From Pseudomonas sp. RIT-562 (GTDB taxonomy: Bacteria > Pseudomonadota > Gammaproteobacteria > Pseudomonadales > Pseudomonadaceae): 64,000 nucleotides of DNA. Below are positions 40,357 through 49,476 of this stretch, in pieces. The position numbers and the translations under genes were made by a program. How positions within the stretch are numbered: the stretch's first letter is position 1; the number at the start of each line of letters is the position of its first letter. The notes below the pieces were generated by a model. The model was given only the letters and a program-made list of their open reading frames with translations. It had not been told where the DNA came from and searched no databases. The stretch covers positions 1 to 64,000 of the forward strand of contig NZ_JAPJIV010000021.1 in NCBI RefSeq assembly GCF_026241895.1, written 5' to 3'.

Positions 40357-42798
40357 CTAGAAGTTCGGGGTGTATTTCACGCTGAACATCAGGTTGCGTG
40401 GATCGCCGTAGTTGTTGTTGCCGTTGAGCTGGTTGTACCCCGCCGTGATGTAGCTCTTGTCGAACAGGTTGTTGGCGTTCACGGCCAGGCCGATCTCCGG
40501 GGTGAGCTGATAGCCGACTCGTGCACTCCACACGGTATAACCCGGCACATCGTAAGTGTGTTCGTAGCCCAGGGTATGACTTTGCGTGGTGAAGCCCAGG
40601 CCGGTGCTGAGGCGGTTGAAGTCGCCACTGAACTGGTAGTCGCTCCAGACCCGCAACATGTGCTTGGGCGTCCAGGTGCTGAAGGTTTTGCCTTCATTTT
40701 CCGGGTCGTCCAGGTACTTGGTGGTGTTGTAGGTGTAGCCGGCGAACAGTTGCAGGTTGTCCATGACTTCCCCGCTGATCTCCGCCTCGACCCCTTGGCT
40801 GCGGACCTTGCCTGAGGCCGTGGAGCAATACCAGCCGTCGCAGGCAAAGCCTGACGCCAGGTCGTTGACTGCGCGGTTTTCCTGGTCGTAGCGGAACAGC
40901 GCCAGGGACGTGTTGACCCGGCCATCCATCAGTTCACCCTTGAGACCGATCTCGTAGTTGCTGCCAATGACCGGCTTGAGCACCGAGCCGCTGACGGTGC
41001 GTGCGGTCTGGGGTTCGAACACGTCGGTGTAGCTGGCGTAGACCGCCCACTCGCGGTTCAGGTCATAGACGATCCCGGCGTAAGGCGTGACTTCGCCGTT
41101 CTCATTCATGGTGCTTGGCGCGTTGGTGGTGGCGACGTCGGAAAAGGCTCGCTGGTCTGCGGACTTGTAGCTGTAGTCGTACCAGCTGACGCGGGAACCG
41201 AGCACCAGGGTCAGCGGCTCAATCGGCTTGACCCGCCAGCTGCCGTAGAGGCCTTTTTGCCGAATATCGTATTCGCTCACGGTCGCGCGACCGCCGGCGG
41301 TGTTGAGCAGGCCTTCGTAGCTGATCTCGGGACGATGGTGGTCAATGCCGAAGATCGTATCCGTGCTGTCGTTGAAGGTACGGGCGAATTTATCGTCCGA
41401 ATGCAGCTTGGAATAGTTGCTGCCGATCATGACTTCCTGGGCCATCGACAGGGCGTCGAAGCGTCCGGTGAGATTCATGTCCACGCCCACTTTGGTCGCA
41501 TCGAAGTCGGTGACGAAATCGGCATACTGCACGCCGCTGCCATCGGCATTGATGCTGTCGTCAATGGACTGCAGCCGTTGGTTCTTGGCGTCATTGTTCT
41601 CCGTCATGCGCACGGCGCCGACCTTGAACGCCCAGTCGTCATTGAAGCGGTGTTCCAGGTCCGCATACAGCGTAGTGACGTCAATTTGCGAGTGGTTCCA
41701 GGTCGAGCCACCGAACGTGGAGCGGGGCACGTCGATCATGGTGCCGTCGGCGTAGCGCGGCAGGCCGCGGATCATCGGTCGCGACTCGGCATCGGTGCGA
41801 CTGACCGCCAGGCCCAGGGTCGTGTCCTCGCGCAGATCGAAGTCCAGGGCGCCATACAGCGAGTGGGTTTTGCTCCATTCGTAATCGATGAACGAATGGC
41901 TGTCGTCCTCATCGGCCACCAGGCGTCCGCGCACCGTGCCGCTGTCGTTCAGCGGGCCACCGGCATCCAGTTGCAGGCCGTAGCGATCCCACGAGCCGGC
42001 TTTGCCGGTGAGGCTCACGGTCGGTGCGTTCTGCCCGCGCTTGCGCACCAGGTTGATCGCGCCACCTGGGCTGCCTGTGCCCTGGAGCAGTCCGGAGGCG
42101 CCGCGCAGGATTTCCAGGCGATCAAAGAAGATCAGGTCCTGGGTCGCCCAGTTGCCCAGGGCGTAGGTGTTGCGCGGGATCGGCACGCCGTCGTACTGCC
42201 AGTCATCGATCTGGAAGCCGCGGGAAGTCAGGATCATGCCTTTGCCCACGCCCTGCACGCCGACCAGTCCGGTGGTCTGGTTGGCGGCGTCCTTGAGGTC
42301 GGTCAGGCCCTGGTCGTCCATCTGTTTGCGGGTCATCACGGTGACCGACTGCGGGATTTCCTTGAGGGTGTGGGTGCCCTTGCCGATGGTCACGGCCCTG
42401 GCGGCATAGGAGCCGGAGCCTTCAGTCGTGGCCTCGATGCTGTTCTCAACGATGTTGGTGGCGCCCAGTTGTACTGCTGCGCTGCCATCGGCGGCGGGCT
42501 CGACGCTGAAGTTGCCTTGCCCGGTGACGCGCAATTGCAGGCCGCTGCCGGCCAGTGCCTGATTCATCGCCTGCTCCGGGAGCATACGACCCACCACCGC
42601 TGGCGCCTGCTTGCCCTGCACCAGTACAGGTTCCAGCGAGACGATATGACCGCTTTGGCTGGCAATCGCGTTCAACGTCGCCGCCAAGGGGCCGGCCGGC
42701 AGGTTGAAGGTCAGGGGTTGCGCCTGAGCCAGCACAGGGCTGGCCAGGGTTGCCAGGGCAACGGCGACGGAAAGGGCGTGGGGCCACGGGTTGAACAC
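40357..42798 (-). CDS. TonB-dependent siderophore receptor with STN signalling domain (FpvA/FhuE type)
   Basis: An 813-residue receptor: signal peptide (cleaved near AQAQ, 26), STN domain (about 28-100, LTFNLPAGPLAATLNAIASQSG), plug with IPQSVTVMTRKQMDDQGLTDLKDA and FFDRLEILRGASGLLQGTGSPGGAINLVRKR, and a barrel ending FSVKYTPNF. STN passes the ligand signal to the FecR-like protein upstream. It has 17 Met and two Cys (FACDGWYC), an internal contrast to the two sulfur-cluster receptors. Ferric siderophore, probably exogenous, is the expected ligand. Confidence 0.93.
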   Translation of the reverse strand: MFNPWPHALSVAVALATLASPVLAQAQPLTFNLPAGPLAATLNAIASQSGHIVSLEPVLVQGKQAPAVVGRMLPEQAMNQALAGSGLQLRVTGQGNFSVEPAADGSAAVQLGATNIVENSIEATTEGSGSYAARAVTIGKGTHTLKEIPQSVTVMTRKQMDDQGLTDLKDAANQTTGLVGVQGVGKGMILTSRGFQIDDWQYDGVPIPRNTYALGNWATQDLIFFDRLEILRGASGLLQGTGSPGGAINLVRKRGQNAPTVSLTGKAGSWDRYGLQLDAGGPLNDSGTVRGRLVADEDDSHSFIDYEWSKTHSLYGALDFDLREDTTLGLAVSRTDAESRPMIRGLPRYADGTMIDVPRSTFGGSTWNHSQIDVTTLYADLEHRFNDDWAFKVGAVRMTENNDAKNQRLQSIDDSINADGSGVQYADFVTDFDATKVGVDMNLTGRFDALSMAQEVMIGSNYSKLHSDDKFARTFNDSTDTIFGIDHHRPEISYEGLLNTAGGRATVSEYDIRQKGLYGSWRVKPIEPLTLVLGSRVSWYDYSYKSADQRAFSDVATTNAPSTMNENGEVTPYAGIVYDLNREWAVYASYTDVFEPQTARTVSGSVLKPVIGSNYEIGLKGELMDGRVNTSLALFRYDQENRAVNDLASGFACDGWYCSTASGKVRSQGVEAEISGEVMDNLQLFAGYTYNTTKYLDDPENEGKTFSTWTPKHMLRVWSDYQFSGDFNRLSTGLGFTTQSHTLGYEHTYDVPGYTVWSARVGYQLTPEIGLAVNANNLFDKSYITAGYNQLNGNNNYGDPRNLMFSVKYTPNF

Positions 42799-42901
42799 AG
42801 CGTTCTCCTGATGATGTGGAAAGTGTCAGGAGATAGGTGGGATGAAAAATGAAAACCGGACACGAATAAGAAGTATTTTCAAAAATATTTTACAGCGGCG
42901 G

Positions 42902-43870
42902 TTATCGGGCCCGAATAAATGTCAGCCATGGGCTGTAACTGTCCACCCGGATCGGCAGTGTTTCCGCGAGTGCGGCGAGGGTCCGGGTCGGGTCATCGAG
43001 GGGGAATACACCCTGGACCCGCAAGTGCCGAATGTCCGGTGCAACCCTGATAAATCCGCGCTGGTAGGGGCGCAGGGCCGCGACCACTTGATCGAGGGGT
43101 TCATCGAGCACGTTCAGGCGCCCGAGCAGCCAGTCGGCGCGACCGCGCTGGTCGCCCTCGGTTGGCGTGATGCGCGCCGTGGTGAGCAGGGCCGACTGAC
43201 CTTCCTGCAGATCCCGGGTAGTGCCGTCCGGCAGACGCAGTTGCACCGAGTGCTGTAGCACCACGACCCGCGTGGCGTCCTGCTCCTGGGCCACCAGAAA
43301 GCGCGTTCCCAGCGCTTGCACCTGGCCTTGCGCGGTGCGCACGCGCAGGGGGCGTTGTGGGTCGGGCGCGACCTGGATCACCAGCTCGCCGTGACGCAGA
43401 ATCACCAGGCGTTGCTGGGCGTCGAAGCGCAGGTCCACCGCGCTGTTGGCATTGAGGTTGAGGCGGCTGCCGTCTGCCAGGTCGAAGGCTTGGCGCTCGC
43501 CACGCCCGGTGCTGAGGTCGGCCAGCAAGGAATCCCCCAGCGGGCTGCGCGCGCCCAGCCAGAGACCGCCGCCGAGCAGGCCCAGCCCGGAGATAACCCG
43601 CAGCGCATCGCGGCGCGAGGCTTGGGGTTGCAGCAGGATCTGCCGCGCTTCGCTGGCCTGGCCCGGCACCCGGCGATCCAGGGCGCGCACCGGGTTGAAC
43701 GAGGCGCCCAGGCGGTCTTGCAGTTTGGTCCAGGCCTGCAGGTGAGCCGGGTCCATGGCCAACCAGGCATTGAAGCGCGTTTGCAACGCGGCATCCGGGG
43801 TGCCGGCGCGCAGCTTGACCATCCAGTCGATGGCCTGCTCGCTGACCGGGTCCAGGCGCAATTTGCTCAT
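42902..43870 (-). CDS. FecR-family anti-sigma/sigma-regulator
   Basis: A 322-residue protein with an N-terminal cytoplasmic helical domain (AIDWMVKLRAGTPDAALQTRFNAWLAMDPAHLQAW), a single hydrophobic segment near 95-110 and a periplasmic FecR domain (RLNLNANSAVDLRFDAQQRLVILRHGELVIQV). The start at 43870 overlaps the stop of the sigma factor gene (ATGA). It relays the receptor STN signal to the sigma factor. Confidence 0.92.
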   Translation of the reverse strand: MSKLRLDPVSEQAIDWMVKLRAGTPDAALQTRFNAWLAMDPAHLQAWTKLQDRLGASFNPVRALDRRVPGQASEARQILLQPQASRRDALRVISGLGLLGGGLWLGARSPLGDSLLADLSTGRGERQAFDLADGSRLNLNANSAVDLRFDAQQRLVILRHGELVIQVAPDPQRPLRVRTAQGQVQALGTRFLVAQEQDATRVVVLQHSVQLRLPDGTTRDLQEGQSALLTTARITPTEGDQRGRADWLLGRLNVLDEPLDQVVAALRPYQRGFIRVAPDIRHLRVQGVFPLDDPTRTLAALAETLPIRVDSYSPWLTFIRAR

Positions 43871-44373
43871 GGCGTCATCTCGCTCAGGTAGCACTGGCGC
43901 AGGGCTTGTTTCATGTAGCGGCTCACGGTGCGCTCGGACAGTTGCAGTTTCTGCGCGATGGCCACGTAGCTCAGGCCGTCGAGTTGGCTGTAGAGGAAGG
44001 TCGCCTTGACGATCGACGGCAAGCCATCGATGGCCTTGTCGATCGCGACCAGCGCGTCAATCAGCAGCATCTGCTCTTCGGGGGAGGGCGCCAGTGCTTC
44101 CGGCAGCAGCGACAGACGCTCCAGGTAAGCCAGCTCCAGTTTGCGTCGACGGTGCCGGTCGAAGATCAGCCGGCGAGCAATGGTGGACAGATAGGCACGC
44201 GGTTGGTCGATGCTGTCAGGATCGACCCGGGCTGCCAGCAACTGGCAAAAAGTATCTGCGGCAGTGTCCTCGGCATCCGCATGATTGCGCAGGCGTTGCT
44301 GGATGTGCTGCAGCAACCAGCGGTGATGGTCGCTGAAAAAGAAGCCCAGCTTGCGGGTCGAGGAGGGTTGCAC
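43867..44373 (-). CDS. FecI-family ECF sigma factor
   Basis: A sigma factor of 168 residues with region 2 (WLLQHIQQRLRNHADAEDTAADTFCQLL) and region 4 (LPSIVKATFLYSQLDGLSYVAIAQKLQLSERTVSRYMKQAL). The frame is open to 44562, but the Fur-like box at 44393-44411 lies within that extension. The GTG at 44373 has GGAAAG seven bases upstream and gives the usual FecI length. It should direct transcription of the receptor gene. Confidence 0.88.
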   Translation of the reverse strand: MQPSSTRKLGFFFSDHHRWLLQHIQQRLRNHADAEDTAADTFCQLLAARVDPDSIDQPRAYLSTIARRLIFDRHRRRKLELAYLERLSLLPEALAPSPEEQMLLIDALVAIDKAIDGLPSIVKATFLYSQLDGLSYVAIAQKLQLSERTVSRYMKQALRQCYLSEMTP

Positions 44374-44392
44374 CGGTTGGCTTTCCAGATGT

Positions 44393-44411
44393 GAGTGAGA
44401 ATCGCTCTCAA
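44393..44411. promoter_or_regulatory. Fur-box-like operator of the sigma factor gene
   Basis: TGAGAATCGCTCTCA (44396-44410) is an inverted repeat of TGAGA in an AT-richer setting just upstream of the sigma factor start, the position and form expected of a Pseudomonas Fur box. Iron repression is inferred. Confidence 0.6.
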
Positions 44412-44575
44412 TATTACCTGCGAGATGCTGGCCACTGCAATCACTCGATAGTGGCTTTGGTCGGCGCCAGGGATGCAACGAATGCCGCCCTGCGCCCTCA
44501 TATGAAAACGAGCGGTGCCATTGGACTTGCAATGGCCGACTGCGATTTCGATTCCCGAACACAGGTGATTGTTAT

Positions 44576-46642
44576 ATGACGGCAGCGGAAAATAACCATG
44601 TGGCCTGGCTGGTCGAACAATCAATGCTGCACGCTGCCCGCCAGCGCGCAAAGCTCTATTCGGGGCAGGGCCGCCTGTGGCAACAGCCTTTTGCCCACAC
44701 CCGGCCTCGGGACGCGTCGGCATTGTCGTCGGTCTGGTTCACTGCGTACCCGGCCTCCATCGTCACCCGCGAAGACGGTACCGTGCTCGAGGCCCTGGGC
44801 GACGAAACCCTGTGGCATGCGCTGTCGAAAATCGGCATCCAGGGTATTCACAATGGTCCGCTGAAAATGTCCGGTGGCTTGCGCGGCACCCAGCAAACCC
44901 CGACCATCGACGGCAATTTTGACCGCATCAGCTTCGAGATCGACCCGCAACTCGGTACCGAGGCGCAGTTGCAGGCGCTGACCCGCATGGCCGCCGCGCA
45001 TAACGCGGTGATCATCGACGACGTGATTCCTTCGCACACCGGCAAGGGCGCGGATTTTCGCTTGGCGGAGATGGCGTACGAGGATTATCCGGGCCTCTAC
45101 CATATGGTCGAGATCCGCGAGGAAGATTGGCCGCTGCTGCCGGAGATCGAGGAAGGTCGCGACGCGCACAATCTCAGCCCGCAACAGGTCGATGTGCTGC
45201 GGGACAAGCATTACATCGTTGGCCAATTGCAGCGGGTGATCTTCTTCGAGCCTGGGGTCAAGGAGACGGACTGGAGCGCCACCCCGGTGGTCATCGGCGT
45301 CGATGGCAAGCCGCGGCGCTGGGTGTACCTGCATTACTTCAAGGAGGGCCAGCCGTCGCTGAACTGGCTGGACCCGACCTTTGCGGCGCAGCAGATGATT
45401 ATCGGCGACGCGTTGCACGCCATCGACGTGATGGGCGCGAAGATCCTGCGCCTGGACGCCAACGGCTTTCTCGGAGTGGAGCGCAAGCTGGACGGCACCG
45501 CCTGGTCGGAGAGCCATCCGTTGTCGATCACCGGGAACCAGCTGTTGGCCGGGGCGATTCGCAAGGCCGGTGGTTTCAGTTTCCAGGAGCTGAACCTGAC
45601 CGTCGATGACATTGCCGCCATGTCCCACGGCGGTGCGGACCTGTCCTATGACTTCATCACCCGCCCGGCCTATCAACATGCCTTGCTGATGGGCGATACC
45701 GAATTCCTGCGCCTGATGCTGCGGCAGATGCACACCCTGGGCATTGACCCGGGCTCGCTGATTCATGCGTTGCAAAACCATGATGAGCTGACCCTTGAAC
45801 TGGTGCATTTCTGGACGCTGCATGCCCATGACACCTACCTGTACCAAGGCCAGACCTTTCCCGGCAGCATCCTGCGCGAACACATCCGCGAGCAGATGTA
45901 CGAACGCCTCGCTGGGGAGCATGCGCCCTATAACCTGAAGTTCGTCACCAACGGGGTCTCGTGCACCACGGCGAGCATCATCACGGCGGCGCTGGGAATT
46001 CGCGATCTGGAGGCGATCACTGCGGCCGATATCGCGCAGATCCGTCAGGTGCATTTGCTGTTGGTGATGTACAACGCCATGCAGCCAGGGGTGTTTGCGT
46101 TGTCCGGGTGGGATCTGGTGGGCGCCTTGCCGTTGCCGGCCGAACAGGTGGAGCACCTGATGGCCGATGGCGATACCCGCTGGATTCATCGCGGGGCCTA
46201 TGACCTGGTCGATCTGAACCCCGATGCGCCACTGTCAGCGGGGCAGATGCCGCGGCCGAAGACCCTTTATGGCAGCTTGCCGACCCAGTTGCAGGACCCG
46301 GATTCCTTCGCGTCCCAGCTGCAGAAAATCCTCGCGGCGCGCCGCGCCTATGACATCGCCGCCAGCCGCCAGATTCTGGTGCCGGATGTTGAACATCCGG
46401 GGTTGTTGGTGATGGTGCATGAGCTGCCCGCGGGCAAAGGCACGCAGATCACCGCACTGAATTTTGGCTCGACGCCGATCACCGAAACCCTGCACCTGCC
46501 CAACATCGCACCGGGGCCGGTGGTTGATATCATCAATGAAAGGGTTGAGGGCGATCTGACGGCAGAGGGTGAGTTCACCATTACCCTGGACGCCTATGAG
46601 GGGCTGGCGCTGCGGGTGGTCAGCACTTCGCCGATGATCTGA
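44576..46642 (+). CDS. treS: Trehalose synthase (maltose alpha-D-glucosyltransferase), GH13
   Basis: A 688-residue GH13 enzyme, matching from memory the stand-alone Pseudomonas (P. stutzeri CJ38) trehalose synthase of 689 residues. Catalytic residues are visible: nucleophile Asp in KILRLDANGFLG, acid Glu in FSFQELNL and Asp in ALQNHDELTLE. It interconverts maltose and trehalose (EC 5.4.99.16) in the cytoplasm. There is no fused maltokinase domain and no glgE/glgB neighbour. The ATG at 44576 follows AGGTG. Likely linked to compatible-solute metabolism. Confidence 0.9.
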   Translation: MTAAENNHVAWLVEQSMLHAARQRAKLYSGQGRLWQQPFAHTRPRDASALSSVWFTAYPASIVTREDGTVLEALGDETLWHALSKIGIQGIHNGPLKMSGGLRGTQQTPTIDGNFDRISFEIDPQLGTEAQLQALTRMAAAHNAVIIDDVIPSHTGKGADFRLAEMAYEDYPGLYHMVEIREEDWPLLPEIEEGRDAHNLSPQQVDVLRDKHYIVGQLQRVIFFEPGVKETDWSATPVVIGVDGKPRRWVYLHYFKEGQPSLNWLDPTFAAQQMIIGDALHAIDVMGAKILRLDANGFLGVERKLDGTAWSESHPLSITGNQLLAGAIRKAGGFSFQELNLTVDDIAAMSHGGADLSYDFITRPAYQHALLMGDTEFLRLMLRQMHTLGIDPGSLIHALQNHDELTLELVHFWTLHAHDTYLYQGQTFPGSILREHIREQMYERLAGEHAPYNLKFVTNGVSCTTASIITAALGIRDLEAITAADIAQIRQVHLLLVMYNAMQPGVFALSGWDLVGALPLPAEQVEHLMADGDTRWIHRGAYDLVDLNPDAPLSAGQMPRPKTLYGSLPTQLQDPDSFASQLQKILAARRAYDIAASRQILVPDVEHPGLLVMVHELPAGKGTQITALNFGSTPITETLHLPNIAPGPVVDIINERVEGDLTAEGEFTITLDAYEGLALRVVSTSPMI

Positions 46643-46674
46643 TCGCTCCCATAGGCTATGGCGCGACGCAACCC

Positions 46675-47034
46675 GTAGGAGCTTGGCTTGCCGGCGATGG
46701 CGGTTTTGCGGGCGTCATCGCTGGCAAGCCAGGCTCCTACGGTTGATCCGGGTGGATGCGGGAGTTGGGCTTGGCGCATATCCGTAGGAGCCCGGCTTGC
46801 CGGCGATGGCGATCTTGTGGGCGCCATCGCTGGCAAGCCAGGCTCCTACGGTTGATCGGGGTGGATGCGGGAATTGGGCTTAGCGCATATCCGTAGGAGC
46901 CCGGCTTGCCGGCGATGGCGGTTTTGCGGGCGTCATCGCTGGCAAGCCAGGCTCCTACAGGTGGCCGGGGTGTACGCGGGATTTGGGATTGGCACAAATC
47001 CGTAGGAGCCCGGCTTGCCGGCTATGGCGGTTTT
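46675..47034. repeat. Tandem REPIN array, three and a half units
   Basis: Three full REPINs and one half unit (forward REPs near 46675, 46781, 46892 and 47002) are separated by a conserved spacer (GTTGATC, GGGTGGATGCGGGA, TTGGGCTT) with a period of about 108-110 bp. It fills the gap between treS and the AraC gene; no gene is present. Spacer similarity shows that the whole unit, not just the REPIN, was duplicated. Confidence 0.92.
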
Positions 47035-47048
47035 GCGGCCAGCCAGAG

Positions 47049-47849
47049 CTAGCGGAAAAACTCCCCCGGCGTCTCGCCGAATTGCTGCCGGAATGCCGCG
47101 ATGAACGCTGAGGTCGAATCGTAGCCGCAAGCCAGCGCCACATCAGTCACTCGCTCCCCCTGTTCCAGCGGGGTCAGCGCTCCCAGCAGGCGCAGGCGCT
47201 GGCGCCAAGCGCGGAAGGTCAGGCCGGTGTCGCGCATGAACAGGCGGCTGAGGGTCTTTTCCGTCACGCCGAATTTCTGGCTCCAGTGCGCCAGGGTCGT
47301 TTGCTGTTCGGGATGGGCTTGCAGGCTCTGGTAGATCTGCCGCAAGCGCAGATCCTGAGGCAGCGGCAGCATCAGATCGATCGGCGGCGCCTCGGCGAGC
47401 TGGTCCAGCAATACCTGGGTCAGGCGCCCATGGGCGCCGTCCTGTTCATATTCCACGGGGATTTTACTGAACGCCCGGATCAACTCGCGCAACAGGTCGC
47501 TGACCCCCAGCACATGACAACGCTGCGGCGCCCACTGCGTCACGCTGCAGTCCAGGTACAGGCTACGCATTTCCGTGCGCGGCGAACTGAACACCCGATG
47601 CGGCATGCCCGCCGGAATCCACACCGCGCGCTCGGGTGGCGCGACGAAACGGCCGACGCTGGTCTGCACCTCCAACACACCCTGAATCGCGTACGACAAC
47701 TGCACCCATGGGTGACTGTGGCGGCGGGTCAATGCACGGTTGGGCAGTGATTCGGTGCGTCCGTATACCGGTCTTGGCAGGCTTGGAAGCCCGGGAACAC
47801 TGCGCCTTACGCTTTTTTCATGTCCTTTAGGCGGCATCAGCTGGCTCAT
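47049..47849 (-). CDS. AraC-family regulator with N-terminal cupin
   Basis: A 266-residue protein: cupin-like sensing domain (about 35-110, SHPWVQLSYAIQGVLEVQTSVGRFVAPPERAVWIPAGMPHRV) and two helix-turn-helix motifs at the C-terminus (TLAHWSQKFGVTEKTLSRLFMRDTGLTF and ALACGYDSTSAFIAAFRQQFGETPGEFFR). An in-frame GTG at 47876 would add nine residues; neither start has a strong ribosome site. It faces the SBF-like transporter gene 70 bp away and probably regulates it. Confidence 0.87.
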   Translation of the reverse strand: MSQLMPPKGHEKSVRRSVPGLPSLPRPVYGRTESLPNRALTRRHSHPWVQLSYAIQGVLEVQTSVGRFVAPPERAVWIPAGMPHRVFSSPRTEMRSLYLDCSVTQWAPQRCHVLGVSDLLRELIRAFSKIPVEYEQDGAHGRLTQVLLDQLAEAPPIDLMLPLPQDLRLRQIYQSLQAHPEQQTTLAHWSQKFGVTEKTLSRLFMRDTGLTFRAWRQRLRLLGALTPLEQGERVTDVALACGYDSTSAFIAAFRQQFGETPGEFFR

Positions 47850-47919
47850 CGGCGTTAGTCGGTAATCAGCAGGCACGTTAGAGTCGAACCCACGTATTTG
47901 GCAACCCCTGGATGATCAG

Positions 47920-48918
47920 ATGACCCGCCCGCGCTTCCTGCCCGACAATTTCACCCTCACCCTGATCGGCGTAGTCGTTCTCGCCAGTGTCCTGCCGGCC
48001 AGCGGCCAGGTCGCGGTGGGCTTTGGCTGGCTGACCAATATCGCCATCGCGCTGCTGTTCTTCCTCCACGGCGCCAAGCTTTCCCGGGAGTCGATCATCG
48101 CCGGAGCCGGTCACTGGCGCCTGCACCTGTTGGTGTTCAGCCTGACCTTCGTGCTGTTCCCACTGCTGGGCCTGGCGCTCAAACCCTTGCTTTCGCCACT
48201 GATTGGCGACGACCTGTACATGGGCATGCTCTACCTCTGCGCGCTGCCGGCAACGGTGCAGTCGGCGATCGCCTTCACGTCCCTGGCCCGGGGCAACATC
48301 CCGGCGGCCATTTGCAGCGCGGCGGCGTCCAGCCTGTTCGGGATCTTCCTCACACCCTTGCTGGTGACATTGCTGCTGAACGTGCACGGCGACGGCGGAT
48401 CAACCCTCGATGCCATCCTGAAAATCAGCGTGCAGTTGCTGCTGCCGTTCATCGCGGGGCAAATCGCCCGGCGCTGGATTGGTGCCTGGGTGGGGCGCAA
48501 CAAGAGCTGGCTGAAATTCGTCGACCAGGGTTCGATCTTGCTAGTGGTCTACGGAGCTTTCAGCGAGGCGGTGAACGAAGGTATCTGGCAGCAGATTCCG
48601 TTGTGGGAGCTGGCGGGCCTGGTGCTGGTGTGCTGCATCTTCCTGGCGCTGGTGCTAGTGGCCTCGACAGTGCTGGGTAAGGCTTTCGGATTTAACCTGG
48701 AAGACCGCATCACCATCCTGTTCTGTGGTTCAAAGAAGAGCCTGGCCACCGGAGTGCCGATGGCACAAGTGCTGTTCGCCGGCAGCACCATCGGCGTGCT
48801 GATCCTGCCGCTGATGCTGTTCCATCAGATTCAGTTGATGGTCTGCGCCGTGCTTGCTCAGCGTTATGCCAAGCGCCAGGAGACCGTTGCCGAATTGATG
48901 GGGCAGGTGGATCCGTGA
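47920..48918 (+). CDS. SBF-like (YfeH-type) bile acid:sodium symporter family protein
   Basis: A 332-residue membrane protein with about nine to ten segments. It shows the YfeH/SBF-like pattern: LTNIAIALLFFLHGAKLSRE, LYLCALPATVQSAIAFTSLARGN, ITILFCGSKKSLATGVPMAQVLF. The substrate of this family is not established. The divergent AraC gene suggests control by a small-molecule inducer. Confidence 0.88.
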   Translation: MTRPRFLPDNFTLTLIGVVVLASVLPASGQVAVGFGWLTNIAIALLFFLHGAKLSRESIIAGAGHWRLHLLVFSLTFVLFPLLGLALKPLLSPLIGDDLYMGMLYLCALPATVQSAIAFTSLARGNIPAAICSAAASSLFGIFLTPLLVTLLLNVHGDGGSTLDAILKISVQLLLPFIAGQIARRWIGAWVGRNKSWLKFVDQGSILLVVYGAFSEAVNEGIWQQIPLWELAGLVLVCCIFLALVLVASTVLGKAFGFNLEDRITILFCGSKKSLATGVPMAQVLFAGSTIGVLILPLMLFHQIQLMVCAVLAQRYAKRQETVAELMGQVDP

Positions 48919-48965
48919 TTGCTGCTTTAACTTCCCGGGCTTCTATGGTCAGAGCAAATCAATCT

Positions 48966-48995
48966 AACCCCGAAGTTTGATTTCCCGGGGGTTTT
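48966..48995 (+). terminator. Probable intrinsic terminator after the SBF-like gene
   Basis: AACCCC (48966-48971) pairs with GGGGTT (48988-48993) across a 16-nt loop and leads into a short T-run. The stem is only six pairs. Confidence 0.5.
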
Positions 48996-49009
48996 GCTAT
49001 CCTTGAAAC

Positions 49010-49236
49010 TGTAGGTGAAGACGCAGACTGATGCGCAAGCGGATAGCGAGGAAACGCGGGGTAGCGTTCCGAAGGGTACACGGTTAGAAAGATCTCCGCG
49101 CTGAGATCCAGCCCTTATGCCGTGTGAAGCACTAGCGTACAAAGCGCTTGTGTGGGAGTCCTGATAAACCTTGTAAGCCGGAGACCAGCACTGGCCACCT
49201 ACTCGAAAGTCGAAGCCCGCCCTGCGCGGGCTTTTT
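49010..49236 (+). ncRNA. Candidate structured RNA with its own terminator
   Basis: About 225 bp without ORF contain nested complementarity: GGAAACGC/GCGTTCC (49050-49057 with 49064-49070, one bulge); ACACGG/CCGTGT (49078-49083 with 49120-49125) enclosing the perfect GATCTC/GAGATC hairpin (49091-49096 with 49103-49108); CCAG-CA-CTGG (49185-49194); and a terminator. I do not recognise a known family. It could be a free-standing RNA, a long leader of the polyamine-binding gene 240 bp downstream, or a ribozyme or intron fragment. The boundaries are approximate. Confidence 0.5.
49214..49236 (+). terminator. Intrinsic terminator
   Basis: AGCCCGC (49214-49220) pairs perfectly with GCGGGCT (49226-49232) over a 5-nt loop, followed by TTTTT. 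The remaining 240 bp up to the binding-protein gene at 49477 hold no ORF or recognised site. Confidence 0.88.
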
Positions 49237-49476
49237 CGTTTTCTGCATTGCCTGCGCATTGCCACTGCAACGTCCATTTGCGGACATTCATTTTGGCCAT
49301 TTCGATCCCCTTTTGGCCAACCCCCCACTGTGAACCAACCATACTGTCAGCAAGAATCGGTAGAAGTCGCCACGACGACCAGATTTCAGCTGCTTCTTGC
49401 CTTTGGCTTTTTTCAAGCCTGCTGCCGTGTACAGAACATAAAAACCAACGTACTGACGTCACACTTGGGGAAAACA

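Noticed and set aside
46675..47034. Regular repeats that could be mistaken for a CRISPR array
   Set aside because: Repeat units are inverted REP pairs with conserved, not unique, spacers, period about 108 bp, and there are no cas genes.
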